Assembly: GCF_030546645.1 (NCBI RefSeq)
Contig: NZ_JAUOTO010000002.1
Location: 868,001 to 932,000 of the forward strand
Reading direction: 5' to 3'
DNA: 64,000 nucleotides
From: Flavitalea plasmicola
Lineage (GTDB): Bacteria; Bacteroidota; Bacteroidia; Chitinophagales; Chitinophagaceae
The notes beneath the pieces are model-generated. The model was not told the origin of the DNA, did no database searches, and worked only from the letters and a program-made list of their open reading frames with translations. The position numbers and the translations under genes were made by a program. This document shows, piece by piece, positions 18,844 through 27,423 of the stretch; the first letter of the stretch is position 1, and each line of letters opens with the position of its first letter.

Positions 18844-19652
18844 CCATACCTTTGCCTGAGCAGATCCTTCATAAATACATTGATCTCGAACTGATCCGCC
18901 ACCGGCTCGTTCTTAAAAGGTATCTTAGGCAGATAAGGAGGGGGGCCAAACTCCGTGGTAAAGGTCAGGAGCTTCGCCCCTGCCCGCCGGCGTTGCTCCA
19001 CCATCCTGTCCCACCAGCCCAAAAAATGATCCAGCGCATATTTCCATTCCGGGGCCCGGGGATCGGGTATCTGCGGACCCTCTTCAAAACCCACGCGCGC
19101 ATGGATATGGCGGGTACGGGCAATAGCCTGCTCCAGCGGTGACTGGAAATTCTCCAGGAAACTCTCGGAGACGCACACCCAGTGGGAGAGATCGGCAGTG
19201 ATCATGAGGTCCTCCCGGGCGTCGAAATAATCCTGCATGACACCCGGATGGAAGCCTACCCGGCCACGATGCGTCTCATGCGCCACTACCAGTCCATTCT
19301 TACTGCTGAACTCGGCGGCGATGTCTATCAGCTCCAGATTTTGGCGGAGAGAAAAGTAATCCTTGCCCGTATGGCTATTGATAAGAATAGGTTCGCCCTG
19401 CGCGCTGAACTCTAAATAATGACGGAAAGACTCCTTGAAAGCGTCGAAGTCGACGCCATGTGCCTGGTGTTGATGGGACACCAGCACCAGCTCTTCCTTC
19501 TGTAAGGCGTCGAACAGCTGTCGCTGGACGGCGGGATTTTCAGGTATCCATGTATCAATACCGTCATAGCCGGCCTTCTTAATCTCGTGGCAAAAGACGG
19601 TAATATCTACGTGTTCGTGTCCCCACAGCGGAGCCAGTATTTTTATTTCCAT
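18828..19652 (-). CDS. Sugar phosphate isomerase/epimerase family protein
   Basis: Xylose-isomerase-like TIM barrel of 274 residues. MEIKILAPLWGHEHVDITVF is a typical start for this family, and metal-ligand positions are suggested by VVAHETHRGR, ITADLSHWV and HIHARVGFEEGPQIPDP. It likely interconverts a keto and an aldo sugar or epimerises one, possibly a PUL product. Its 5' end overlaps the membrane protein gene at 19579-20901 by 74 bp in another frame, and its 3' end overlaps the convergent araC gene by 16 bp, an unusual squeeze on both sides. Confidence 0.85.
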   Translation of the reverse strand: MEIKILAPLWGHEHVDITVFCHEIKKAGYDGIDTWIPENPAVQRQLFDALQKEELVLVSHQHQAHGVDFDAFKESFRHYLEFSAQGEPILINSHTGKDYFSLRQNLELIDIAAEFSSKNGLVVAHETHRGRVGFHPGVMQDYFDAREDLMITADLSHWVCVSESFLENFQSPLEQAIARTRHIHARVGFEEGPQIPDPRAPEWKYALDHFLGWWDRMVEQRRRAGAKLLTFTTEFGPPPYLPKIPFKNEPVADQFEINVFMKDLLRQRYGYLVR

Positions 19653-20901
19653 GCGTAAATATACTCTCGCAGACCGGTTTGGGCGTAAAAAACACAAAAA
19701 AGAAACTGAAAAAAAATATGCCCTTATTGACATCCAGGATATTTTCCGCGAACGATACACAGGTGATGATGAGTAGAAAAGCCAGGAGGTAAAGGTCTCT
19801 TCGTCGCCAGGCTTCTTTAAATCCCAGGATCAATGTCCCCATGTACCACAGCATGCCGAACAGACCCGTCCTTAGCCAGAAGCTAAGGAATTGGTTATGC
19901 GCATTCAGGCTGTATGTATAGGATATCACCAGGTTATGGACTGCATATCTTTCCTTTAGCTTGTCTGTTTCCGCTCCTGTGCCATACCCTATCCAGGGGG
20001 ATGCGCGTATCAGCTCCCAGGCACACTGCCAACGCGCCATCCGCGGCTCCGGATCCTCTACGGCGCCCGTGTCGGATCTGAGGTCCTGTTTCAGCTGCAG
20101 CATATAGCGGGAGTGGAGATGGTTGTTCCGTGATACGGCAAATACGGCCATCACGGTCAGCGTAAAGGTCGCAATAAAGAGACGCAGGCGGGCCCTGCCA
20201 TTCGTCAGCAGAAAAGGAATAAGGATGTTGACAATGATGACAACTGCAATGCATACGGCCCTGGACGCGAGCTGCAGGATCGTAGCCAGGCAAACCAGGA
20301 TGGCCACGCTATAAATGAGCTGTACGGGCTTCCTGTTATTTTCGCGCAGGGCCAGATCCGCCAGTACCACCAACGACAGCGCCAGGTAAGCGGAAAAATA
20401 AGTGGCATGCAGGTCGATCGGTTCCGTAAAGTGATGGTTCATATACGGCTTGGTATAAAACACCGTCAACGGCAGGTGAAGAGCATAAATGGTGTGAAAG
20501 GCCACACCATATAAATACACCGCGGTCAATACACAGGAGAAAGCAAAAGCTTTCATCAACTGCAGGCGGTAACGCTGCCAGTCCAGTCCCGAAAGCCAGG
20601 TGATCAGCGGAAAGAGGACCAGGGCCAATTGCTTTTCCCACTGCGGGAACGCCTGTGAAGGTTTGGGTGCATAGAGGGTCCCAGCCATGGTCAGTAAGAA
20701 GATGACCACTGTTAGCCAGCCTATCCACCTGAAAGACCATCTAATCGGCCGTTGCACATGGAACAGCGTATGGGCTCCCAGCCCGATGAGCGCCAGCTCG
20801 CTGTACAGCCTGTCGAAAGGCAGCATTACCAGAAACGCCAGCAAAAAATAGTAGCTGATCTTATTAGCTGGCGTATCATCTATATAGAATATTTCTCTCA
20901 T
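19579..20901 (-). CDS. O-antigen ligase/polymerase-like membrane protein
   Basis: Multi-spanning inner-membrane protein (about 10-12 helices, 440 residues) of the WaaL/Wzy superfamily, which joins or polymerises lipid-linked glycans on the periplasmic side. The large loop before ASPWIGYGTGAETDKL and SLNAHNQFLSFWLRTGLFG is the family's Wzy_C signature. I choose the ATG at 20901 (MREIFYIDD), overlapping the upstream glycosyltransferase by 26 bp; 20949 is an alternative. The last roughly 25 residues are Arg-rich and run out of frame over the isomerase start, suggesting that an original stop has been lost. Confidence 0.85.
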   Translation of the reverse strand: MREIFYIDDTPANKISYYFLLAFLVMLPFDRLYSELALIGLGAHTLFHVQRPIRWSFRWIGWLTVVIFLLTMAGTLYAPKPSQAFPQWEKQLALVLFPLITWLSGLDWQRYRLQLMKAFAFSCVLTAVYLYGVAFHTIYALHLPLTVFYTKPYMNHHFTEPIDLHATYFSAYLALSLVVLADLALRENNRKPVQLIYSVAILVCLATILQLASRAVCIAVVIIVNILIPFLLTNGRARLRLFIATFTLTVMAVFAVSRNNHLHSRYMLQLKQDLRSDTGAVEDPEPRMARWQCAWELIRASPWIGYGTGAETDKLKERYAVHNLVISYTYSLNAHNQFLSFWLRTGLFGMLWYMGTLILGFKEAWRRRDLYLLAFLLIITCVSFAENILDVNKGIFFFSFFFVFFTPKPVCESIFTHGNKNTGSAVGTRTRRYYRLLPRD

Positions 20902-22006
20902 GATTCCGAATGGATAAGCTGTAAAGGATAAAACGTTCGTATCGGGCAATGATCTCAGGCCAGGTAAAGTGTACCTGTATCTTCTCTCTGTTGCGTCGCT
21001 TTATGGTCCCGATCGCTCCGGAGGCAGGTCCGCGCTCAATGAGGTCAGTGATATCCTCTTTATTGGAGAAGTATAATGCATCTTCTCCCAACACCTGCCT
21101 GTTAAAGGCGTTGTCATGAGCGGCGATCAACGCTTCGCTGGCCATGGCCTCCAGGAGTGACGGGTTGGTGCCGCCTGTGCTATGGCCATGAAAATACAAA
21201 TGGCAAAACGCCTTCAGGCAATGCGTCTTCCATTGGTCGTAAATCCCCCCGGTGAAACGGATGCGCTCGTCCTTTCCGAACTTTTTCCTCAGGTATTTGC
21301 CGAATCCGTTGACAGTATCCCCCACTACCAGGACCGGCATTACCGTTCTGCTCTTCATATATCCGTCAAGAATAGTTTCCAGGTTATTTTCCGGCTCCAT
21401 GCGCGCCATCAGCAAAAAGTAATTTCCCGGCTCTATGTCGTATTCGTGCAGGACCGAGGGATCCGCCGGACCGAATAGCTCCGCGCCATAGGCGATATAT
21501 TCTGTAAGGATGCTATACTTCTCCTGAAAATAATGTTGGATCACGGGAGAGTCGGCGATGTGAAGGTCACTATACTTCACAGCCAGCTTTTCCGCATATA
21601 GCAGGAACCGGCGGGTCATGGGGGAATACTTCGTACGCTGCCATTCCAGCCCATCGAGATTACAGATGACCATACTGTCTTTGGGATACAACATTCCCCA
21701 AATGGAGCTGCTGGTATATCCCAGCTGCAGGATGACATCGTATTTTCTCCTTCTTGCATCGATGAGGCAATTGAGATCATAGACAAACTGTCCCGCACTG
21801 CCAAGAAAATATTCCGCGTCATAGCAATGGCGGATGTGCACGCCTTTCCATGTCTTTTCCCGGTAGGGATGATGGTGTGAATTGTAGACGGTGACGTCAT
21901 ATCCAGCCTTCACAAGGCCGGGCGCGAGGTATTCGGACAGCTGCTCGAATCCGCCGTAATGGTTGGGAATACCTCTCGTCCCCAGGATCGCGATGCGCAA
22001 GCTCAT
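20876..22006 (-). CDS. DUF1972-type GT4 glycosyltransferase
   Basis: Two-domain GT-B enzyme of 376 residues. The N-terminal ILGTRGIPNHYGGFEQLSEY (7-26) is the DUF1972 signature found in rhamnosyltransferases such as the Cps2T type; the C-terminal half has a GT4 donor site (GHSTGGTNPSLLEAMASE). It likely adds a sugar, possibly rhamnose, early in repeat-unit assembly on the cytoplasmic face. The stop and start overlaps with both neighbours (26 bp and 4 bp) show a translationally coupled operon. Acceptor and donor are inferred only from family membership. Confidence 0.9.
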   Translation of the reverse strand: MSLRIAILGTRGIPNHYGGFEQLSEYLAPGLVKAGYDVTVYNSHHHPYREKTWKGVHIRHCYDAEYFLGSAGQFVYDLNCLIDARRRKYDVILQLGYTSSSIWGMLYPKDSMVICNLDGLEWQRTKYSPMTRRFLLYAEKLAVKYSDLHIADSPVIQHYFQEKYSILTEYIAYGAELFGPADPSVLHEYDIEPGNYFLLMARMEPENNLETILDGYMKSRTVMPVLVVGDTVNGFGKYLRKKFGKDERIRFTGGIYDQWKTHCLKAFCHLYFHGHSTGGTNPSLLEAMASEALIAAHDNAFNRQVLGEDALYFSNKEDITDLIERGPASGAIGTIKRRNREKIQVHFTWPEIIARYERFILYSLSIRNHERNILYR

Positions 22007-23085
22007 ATAGCCTCCATGATTTGATCGTAAGCACGGGCTATACAGGCTGCCGCACGGTCCCAGGTGTAATCCGTCAGGATCTTCTCCCGCAGGTCTGGTC
22101 GCAGGCGGGCGTGTGCCGCACGATCCACTGCATGATAAATGGATGCCGGACTGGAAGGATCACAATAAAAAGCATGGTCGCCATAGTATTCCCGGGTATA
22201 GCCCTTGTCCGTGATCACGATATTGCAGCCCATTGCGCCGGCTTCCAGCGACGATAGCCCGCAGGTCTCAAACCAACTGGGCAGGATATGTACTTTTGCT
22301 TTCTGGTAATATTGCACCAGCTCTTCCTGTGGGGTATAGTCTATGAACTGGATGTTGGTGGCGGCGATCTTCCGGCATTCCCGGTAATAGGCGGACTGTC
22401 CGGGCGCGTGGTCCCCGATGATCAGCAGCTTATATCGCGTATTATTAAGCGCCTTTATAAGATTAAGCTGGTTTTTGATACCTTCTATCCTTGCAACACA
22501 GATCACCAGGTTGTCTTCCTTTTCCTGGCTGTCATCGAAATTGAAGAGGGAAGCATCCGCGCCATTCGGTACAGGTATACATCCGATGGAACAGTGATAC
22601 TGCTGCACCAGTCTTTTATACTCCATGACCGACCCGGAAAACACCAATGCCGCTCTATCCAGGATCTCCCGGACCGAACGCTGCTGCCCCTTCCATAGAT
22701 ATGCCTTGGACATGAGCTTGTCCCTCCCCTGCAGATAGCGACCCATGGTCTTCAGGTATTCGATGGCGTCGGCGGACAGCAGCCTGCATATGAACCCCGG
22801 AATTCCCTTCCTGTATTGCTTATCATACCCGCTGTAATCTATCAGTAAGGTGGAGACGACAAAGGGCTTGCCCGACCGCCGGATATGGTACAACATGTCG
22901 GCAGGCCGGATGATGTTGAAAAAATGCAGCAGATCATACCGGTCGTAATCGATCTTTTCATGCGTCAGCCGGATATCCACCCGTATACCGAGCTCCTCCA
23001 GGTGGCGCGCCGTTTGCAGTACCTGGAAAGTATCTCCACCCTTCACAGAATACAGGGTCGACCGAGCGATAAAAACTACCTCCAT
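22003..23085 (-). CDS. GT4 glycosyltransferase
   Basis: GT-B fold enzyme, 360 residues. N-terminal acceptor domain starts MEVVFIARSTLYSVKGGDTF with the glycine loop; the donor domain carries VICVARIEGIKNQLNLIKAL and SWFETCGLSSLEAGAMGCNI, the E-x7-E region of GT4. The ATG at 23085 is used because the family begins at MEVVFIA; it overlaps the sugar transferase stop by 10 bp. The 3' end overlaps the next gene by 4 bp (ATGA). Part of the operon 19579-23714. Confidence 0.92.
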   Translation of the reverse strand: MEVVFIARSTLYSVKGGDTFQVLQTARHLEELGIRVDIRLTHEKIDYDRYDLLHFFNIIRPADMLYHIRRSGKPFVVSTLLIDYSGYDKQYRKGIPGFICRLLSADAIEYLKTMGRYLQGRDKLMSKAYLWKGQQRSVREILDRAALVFSGSVMEYKRLVQQYHCSIGCIPVPNGADASLFNFDDSQEKEDNLVICVARIEGIKNQLNLIKALNNTRYKLLIIGDHAPGQSAYYRECRKIAATNIQFIDYTPQEELVQYYQKAKVHILPSWFETCGLSSLEAGAMGCNIVITDKGYTREYYGDHAFYCDPSSPASIYHAVDRAAHARLRPDLREKILTDYTWDRAAACIARAYDQIMEAI

Positions 23086-23714
23086 ATCCCTATTTTTTGA
23101 GTGAAGAAAATGTGCGTCGTCCTCCGGAGAATACGGAGATCCATGAACAAACTTGCGTTTCGCACATAGAACGCATCCCATTGGTAGCGGGAAAAGATCG
23201 TCTGGAAATCTATCCCCATGTCGTGAAATCCTTTTACCTGTGACAACCCGGTGATGCCCGGCTTTACAAACTTCCGGAAGTCGTGCCCGGGCACTAAGGC
23301 GGAAAAACGGTGATCATCTTTCAACATATATGGTCTTGGCCCTACGAGGCTCATCGAGCCCAGCAGGACATTCAGGAATTGAGGCAGCTCATCCAGATGG
23401 GATACACGGAGAAATCTTCCGACGAATGTAATTCGTGTATCGTTCTCCGCGGCGGGATTTTCGTCGGCCTGACCGTTGACAACCATGGTGCGAAGTTTAT
23501 AACAGGTAAAGACCTTTCCTCTCCTGCCGATCCTTTTCTGCAGGAAAAAGACCGGGCCGCGCGAATCCAGTTTGATCAGTACGGCCAAGACCGGCAGCAA
23601 CCAGCTAAGTACCAGTCCAATTACCAGGATGGAACAAGTCAGGTCCAGTACTCTCTTCATCACCAGATACTTTTTTTCCAGGGTTTTCACCATCTTTTTA
23701 GAGTTCAGTAGCAA
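23076..23714 (-). CDS. Short priming sugar transferase (PglC/WcaJ C-domain type)
   Basis: Polyprenyl-phosphate sugar-1-phosphate transferase that starts assembly of a glycan on undecaprenyl phosphate. The 212-residue protein has only one membrane segment (VLDLTCSILVIGLVLSWLLP) followed by the catalytic core: GPVFFLQKRIGRRGKVFTCY, KLRTM, and DELPQFLNVLLGSMSLVGPRP. It lacks the four-helix N-terminal domain of full WbaP/WcaJ proteins, so it is the minimal monotopic form. First gene of its operon; an alternative start at residue 8 (MVKTLEKK) is possible. Confidence 0.94.
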   Translation of the reverse strand: MLLNSKKMVKTLEKKYLVMKRVLDLTCSILVIGLVLSWLLPVLAVLIKLDSRGPVFFLQKRIGRRGKVFTCYKLRTMVVNGQADENPAAENDTRITFVGRFLRVSHLDELPQFLNVLLGSMSLVGPRPYMLKDDHRFSALVPGHDFRKFVKPGITGLSQVKGFHDMGIDFQTIFSRYQWDAFYVRNASLFMDLRILRRTTHIFFTQKIGIWR

Positions 23715-23810
23715 TTAATAGTTCAAACGCAGCAGGAAAAGCGGCGGTTGCCCCCCCATCTCTTTTATTTACTAAGCAACCCATACCTGTTCAGGCCCGT
23801 TTTATCCACT

Positions 23811-24713
23811 ATGCCGCTGCGTCCAAGCATATTGAAAGTAATCGCCTATTTCGACCTGTTCAGCTTTCCCATATCCCAGGAAGAGATCCGCCGCTTCCTG
23901 GACCGGGAAGTCCAGGAATCTCAGCTGGCGGCAACTTTAGAGGCCCTGGTAGCCGAAAGATGCCTGTTCAGGCTGGAGGGGTTCTACGCTCTCCGGGATG
24001 ACATGAGCCGCCTGGTTGGACGGAGGATCAAAGGCGGGCGGCATGCGGACCAATTGCTCCTTATCGCGGACAAGATCTCCCGCCGCCTCTATCAATTCCC
24101 CTATGTCCGGGGCATCGGCATCTCCGGCTCTTTGTCAAAACATTATGCGGATGAGGACGCAGATATCGACTATTTCATTATCACCCGGAGGAATCGCCTC
24201 TGGATCGCCCGCACCCTGATGCACCTGTTCAAGAAATGGACCTATATAAGAGGGCGGCAGCACTGGTATTGTATGAATTATTTCGTAGACGAAGAAGCGC
24301 TGGAGATCGAGGAAAAAAATATCTTCACCGCCACTGAGATGATCACCCTATTGCCTGTCTGCGGAAATGGGGGCCTGGTGAGGTTCTTCGACGCCAACAA
24401 TTGGGTGAGCTCCTTTATGCCTCATTATAAGCACCGGATAGCTATCGCTCCACCCAATCCCCCGGCCGGATTCTGGAAACGCACGCTGGAACATTTACTG
24501 GACAACCGGGCAGGAGACAAACTGGATGATATTTTCCGGCGTCTGACCACCAAACGTTGGGAAAAGAAAGAAAGACGTGGGGCGCTGGACGGGAAAGGGT
24601 ATCGTATGTCGTTGAAGACGGGGAAACATTGTTCGAGACCGAATCCGGAGATGTTGCAGAAAAGGATTTTGGAGCAGTATGAACGGAAGCTTAGCGAGTT
24701 GGAGTTGGATTAG
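23811..24713 (+). CDS. Nucleotidyltransferase-fold protein in a polysaccharide cluster
   Basis: 300 residues starting at ATG 23811 (MPLRPSILKV). An N-terminal winged-helix-like segment (about 5-60) precedes a polymerase-beta type nucleotidyltransferase core: GISGSLSKHYADEDADIDYF (104-122/123), with the GS motif at 106-107 and the D118-x-D120 metal pair. The remainder (WYCMNYFVDEEALEIEEKNI, then a basic C-terminal tail) is not familiar. Such proteins transfer NMP to a protein, RNA or small molecule. Its place in this cluster suggests a role in making or regulating a surface glycan, but that is unproven. Single plus-strand gene between two minus-strand operons. Confidence 0.75.
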   Translation: MPLRPSILKVIAYFDLFSFPISQEEIRRFLDREVQESQLAATLEALVAERCLFRLEGFYALRDDMSRLVGRRIKGGRHADQLLLIADKISRRLYQFPYVRGIGISGSLSKHYADEDADIDYFIITRRNRLWIARTLMHLFKKWTYIRGRQHWYCMNYFVDEEALEIEEKNIFTATEMITLLPVCGNGGLVRFFDANNWVSSFMPHYKHRIAIAPPNPPAGFWKRTLEHLLDNRAGDKLDDIFRRLTTKRWEKKERRGALDGKGYRMSLKTGKHCSRPNPEMLQKRILEQYERKLSELELD

Positions 24714-24778
24714 GTGTGTGTGGTTGGGATTAGGTGTGTGGAGCTGGGGTTAGGTGTTTTGTTGGGTTTGATTAGGTG
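24710..24778 (+). repeat. Degenerate ~20-bp G-rich tandem repeat
   Basis: TTAGGTG occurs at 24710, 24730, 24750 and 24772, each followed by G/T-only sequence; the first unit is TTAGGTGTGTGTGGTTGGGA. The strand is almost free of C and begins in the stop codon (TAG) of the nucleotidyltransferase-like gene. The last unit belongs to the 14-mer at 24765-24778 (GGTTTGATTAGGTG), which returns inverted at 25119-25132. Confidence 0.75.
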
Positions 24779-25118
24779 CTTGTCGGTTTTTTTCTCCGCT
24801 GCTTTCGGCGGCCCTGACCCTTCCGCCGCTGTACTTTCCATCTCCGGTGTACCTGGGTACTTTTTTCAACGATAACTATTATTTGGCATTTGTAAAAATC
24901 CCTTACCGTAGGAAAGGTAAGGCGGACTTCAGGGCAGGGCCGGCCTTCAGGTTGCTGAATGGCAAGCCCTATTTCGAGCCTTACCAATGGGATAGCACAT
25001 TCAGCTGTAATGGCCCAATAGAACCAGTCCAATAATGAACAAATGCACAGTGGTACCTAATGTACAGCGACGGAAGGCCCATAGCTGTCGGGAATGAAAT
25101 AAAAGCAAATTCTCAAAA
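24779..25118. other. Intergenic block between inverted repeat copies; possible gene remnant
   Basis: About 340 bp between the inverted GGTTTGATTAGGTG copies. A plus-strand open frame from GTG 24847 to 25035 would give 62 residues (FFNDNYYLAFVKIPYRRKG, RLLNGKPYFEPYQWDSTF); the frame stays open upstream to the TGA at 24769-24771. It reads like protein but has no known family and no clear start, so it may be a decayed gene end. A minus-strand frame over the same DNA looks like a shadow. No RNA gene seen. Confidence 0.35.
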
Positions 25119-25132
25119 CACCTAATCAAACC
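25115..25132 (-). repeat. Inverted copy of the TTTGATTAGGTG repeat
   Basis: AAAACACCTAATCAAACC on the plus strand; its reverse complement contains the same 14-mer as 24765-24778 and the GGTGTTTT seen at 24753-24760. It spans the stop codon of the methyltransferase gene (TGA, 25126-25128). An 11-base version (TTTGATTAGGT) is at 39965-39975. Confidence 0.7.
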
Positions 25133-25935
25133 TTCTTCCTAAACGAAATAATATAGTAATCCCCCATCGACCTCCACGGCCACCTTCCCTTCCAACGCTC
25201 TTCCAAAGCACACAGTCTTCGATATGCGCCCGGGTATCTTTCAGCGAAATGCTCGATATAACTGGGCGGTACAAGCGTGCAAAGTCCTTCGAAACCCAGC
25301 AGGTCGAACGCCGGAGCCATCGCGTTGATCACAAAACCCGGCGGGTAATACCAGCATTTGAAATAATGCCCTTCCACATGACTCTTTGCCCCCCGGCTGC
25401 TGAACCATCGGCGGGTGGCTGTCCTGAATTTCCCTTTGAAAACAAGCAAACTCTCCCAAAGAGAGAACTTCGGTAATATCACCAATGACACCTGCCCCCC
25501 CGGCTTAACCAATGGAGCAAGGCTTTTGAGCACTTTGTCCAGCTGATCCGTGCAATTGAGTCCCGCGAAGTTGGAAAATATGAGATCGTAGGGTCCTTTC
25601 TCGCGGAGGGAGGAAAGTGTTGTGAAAGAACATAGCTCGTGCGTTACCTTATCCGAAAGATCTGCGCGGACGACCTTGCCGGCCAGGGTTTCCTGCATGC
25701 CGGCGGCAATGTCCGTAGCATGTACGTGGTGGCCTTGCCGGGCGAACCAGATGGCATCTTCTCCTGTGCCCGCATTCAATTCCAGGATCCGGCTGTCTGG
25801 CGGCAGGTACCGCAGGACATGGTCGCGCACCCTTTTCCTCTTGTATGCAATAATGGTATTGCCCGCATCATATGCATCGAAGACCAGCGCCTGCTGGCTG
25901 AACGCCTTGGCTGCAACCCTTTCATTTTCAATCAT
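25126..25935 (-). CDS. SAM-dependent methyltransferase
   Basis: Class I methyltransferase of 269 residues. Motif I is ILELNAGTGEDAIWFARQGH (50-69), with the acidic end of strand 2 in VHATDIA, and a motif IV-like YDLIFSNFAGLNC. The C-terminal half is Arg/Trp-rich (RWKGRWPWRSMGDYY) and not known to me. It is 13 bp after the radical SAM gene on the same strand, so the two are probably co-transcribed, and could modify a sugar or lipid carrier. Its stop codon lies inside a repeat. Confidence 0.88.
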   Translation of the reverse strand: MIENERVAAKAFSQQALVFDAYDAGNTIIAYKRKRVRDHVLRYLPPDSRILELNAGTGEDAIWFARQGHHVHATDIAAGMQETLAGKVVRADLSDKVTHELCSFTTLSSLREKGPYDLIFSNFAGLNCTDQLDKVLKSLAPLVKPGGQVSLVILPKFSLWESLLVFKGKFRTATRRWFSSRGAKSHVEGHYFKCWYYPPGFVINAMAPAFDLLGFEGLCTLVPPSYIEHFAERYPGAYRRLCALEERWKGRWPWRSMGDYYIISFRKKV

Positions 25936-25948
25936 AGTATCTTTTTGA

Positions 25949-27418
25949 TCAGCCTATGCGCAGCTTCTCAAGCTTATTTAGCTTAAGCTTTCCCAGCAAC
26001 GACATTGGCGCATACCAGGCAATAGAAGCCGCTTGTTTGATGCTTTGGCCTGTGACGGCAGCCGGCCGGCTGATGAGTTTTTTGATCTGCTGCAATGCCA
26101 GGTGCCAGCGATAGGATTGGTGTACATAGCGGTGCAGCTGTTTATAGAAAGCTGGATGATAGGTGTTGCGGAACATGATCCTGAGCTCGTCGGAGTCCGT
26201 CCAGTTGGACTTGTCCTTCAGGTCTGCCTTTACCCTGTCATAAAAAGGCGTACCGGGCAATGGATAAGAGACGGAGATGCCGAGGCTGTCAGGCAATAGC
26301 CGGTTGATCATCCGAATGGTCTTGCGGATATCCTCCTTTGTCTCACCGGGATAGCCGAACTGGATGAAAAAAGACGGGCGGATGCCATATTGCCTGAGCA
26401 GGTAGGTGGCGTCATGGATCTGGTTGACGGTGGTGCCTTTGTCCATGGCGTCAAGGATCTTCTGCGAGCCGCTTTCAGCCCCCATCCAGCTGTTGTCACA
26501 TCCCGCCCGTGCCAGCGCGGCCACATAGTTTTCCTGTAGTAGCAAGTCGGCCCGGGACTGGATCTTGAAGCGGAAATGCAGCCCTGTTCTTTCCACCAGA
26601 TCGGCAAACTCATTGACCCAGCCGGGTTTCAGCCCGAAGATGTCATCGCAGAACCAGATATGGTCGAAATCATATTGGTGTTTAAGCCATTTCAGCTCCT
26701 TTACCACGTGATGGGGGGAACGTGCGTTGTAGCGATTGCCATAAATCGGCTTGGCGCACCAGTTGCACTTAAAGGGGCAACCGCGGGTAGTGCTGACATT
26801 GAGGGAAAAATAGCCATGGTGCTCCATATGGATGGCCCGGTAAGCCGGGATGTCCACCAGGTCCCATGCCGGCAGGGGCAGTGTATCGAGATCCCTCATT
26901 ACGGGTCTTGCCGCTGTCTTTAAAGGAACCCCATCTTTTGTATAGGCCAGGCCCCGGATGGCGGAAAGATCCTGCTGCCCGTCCCGGATGGCATTTACCA
27001 GTTCCAGCAGGCTCTGCTCTCCTTCGCCCAGCAAGACGAAGTCTGCGCCTTTCTGCAGGTATTCGCCGTAATGATCCGTAGAATCAGAGCTGGAAAGAAT
27101 AATGGTGCACCCATATTGTCTCGCCATCCGTATCATCCTGTGTGCGGCATCCCGCATATTGGTCAGGCACATCTTTGTGAGGTAATTGAACCCATCGTCA
27201 TAAACAACGAAAAAGTCCGGTCGCTCCGCAGCCAATCTTTTTATCACCTCGTCCGGGTCATCCACGAACATGGTATCGAATAGGGATACCTGGTAGCCGT
27301 GCTCCCGCATAAGGGCGGCTGCTCCAATAGTAGCCAGCGGAGGATACGGCTGTCCTGTCGCCCACTGCTTGGGATCAAAGCGCATGAAATAAGAGTGAGA
27401 AAAAAGGATCTTTTCCAT
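25949..27418 (-). CDS. B12-binding radical SAM protein
   Basis: 489-residue enzyme with an N-terminal cobalamin-binding-like Rossmann part (about 25-150, PPLATIGAAALMREHGYQVSLFD) and a radical SAM barrel. The iron-sulfur motif is GCPFKCNWC (C214, C218, C221), followed by FDHIWFCDDIFG, GAESGSQKILDAMDKGTT and FFIQFGYPGETKEDI, all typical of the Elp3/MiaB-like barrel of HpnJ/BchE-type proteins. These carry out methylations or rearrangements on unactivated carbons. Flanking methyltransferase genes suggest a shared modification step of the glycan or its lipid; the substrate is unknown. The spacers are 13 and 5 bp. Confidence 0.92.
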   Translation of the reverse strand: MEKILFSHSYFMRFDPKQWATGQPYPPLATIGAAALMREHGYQVSLFDTMFVDDPDEVIKRLAAERPDFFVVYDDGFNYLTKMCLTNMRDAAHRMIRMARQYGCTIILSSSDSTDHYGEYLQKGADFVLLGEGEQSLLELVNAIRDGQQDLSAIRGLAYTKDGVPLKTAARPVMRDLDTLPLPAWDLVDIPAYRAIHMEHHGYFSLNVSTTRGCPFKCNWCAKPIYGNRYNARSPHHVVKELKWLKHQYDFDHIWFCDDIFGLKPGWVNEFADLVERTGLHFRFKIQSRADLLLQENYVAALARAGCDNSWMGAESGSQKILDAMDKGTTVNQIHDATYLLRQYGIRPSFFIQFGYPGETKEDIRKTIRMINRLLPDSLGISVSYPLPGTPFYDRVKADLKDKSNWTDSDELRIMFRNTYHPAFYKQLHRYVHQSYRWHLALQQIKKLISRPAAVTGQSIKQAASIAWYAPMSLLGKLKLNKLEKLRIG

Positions 27419-27423
27419 ACCTA

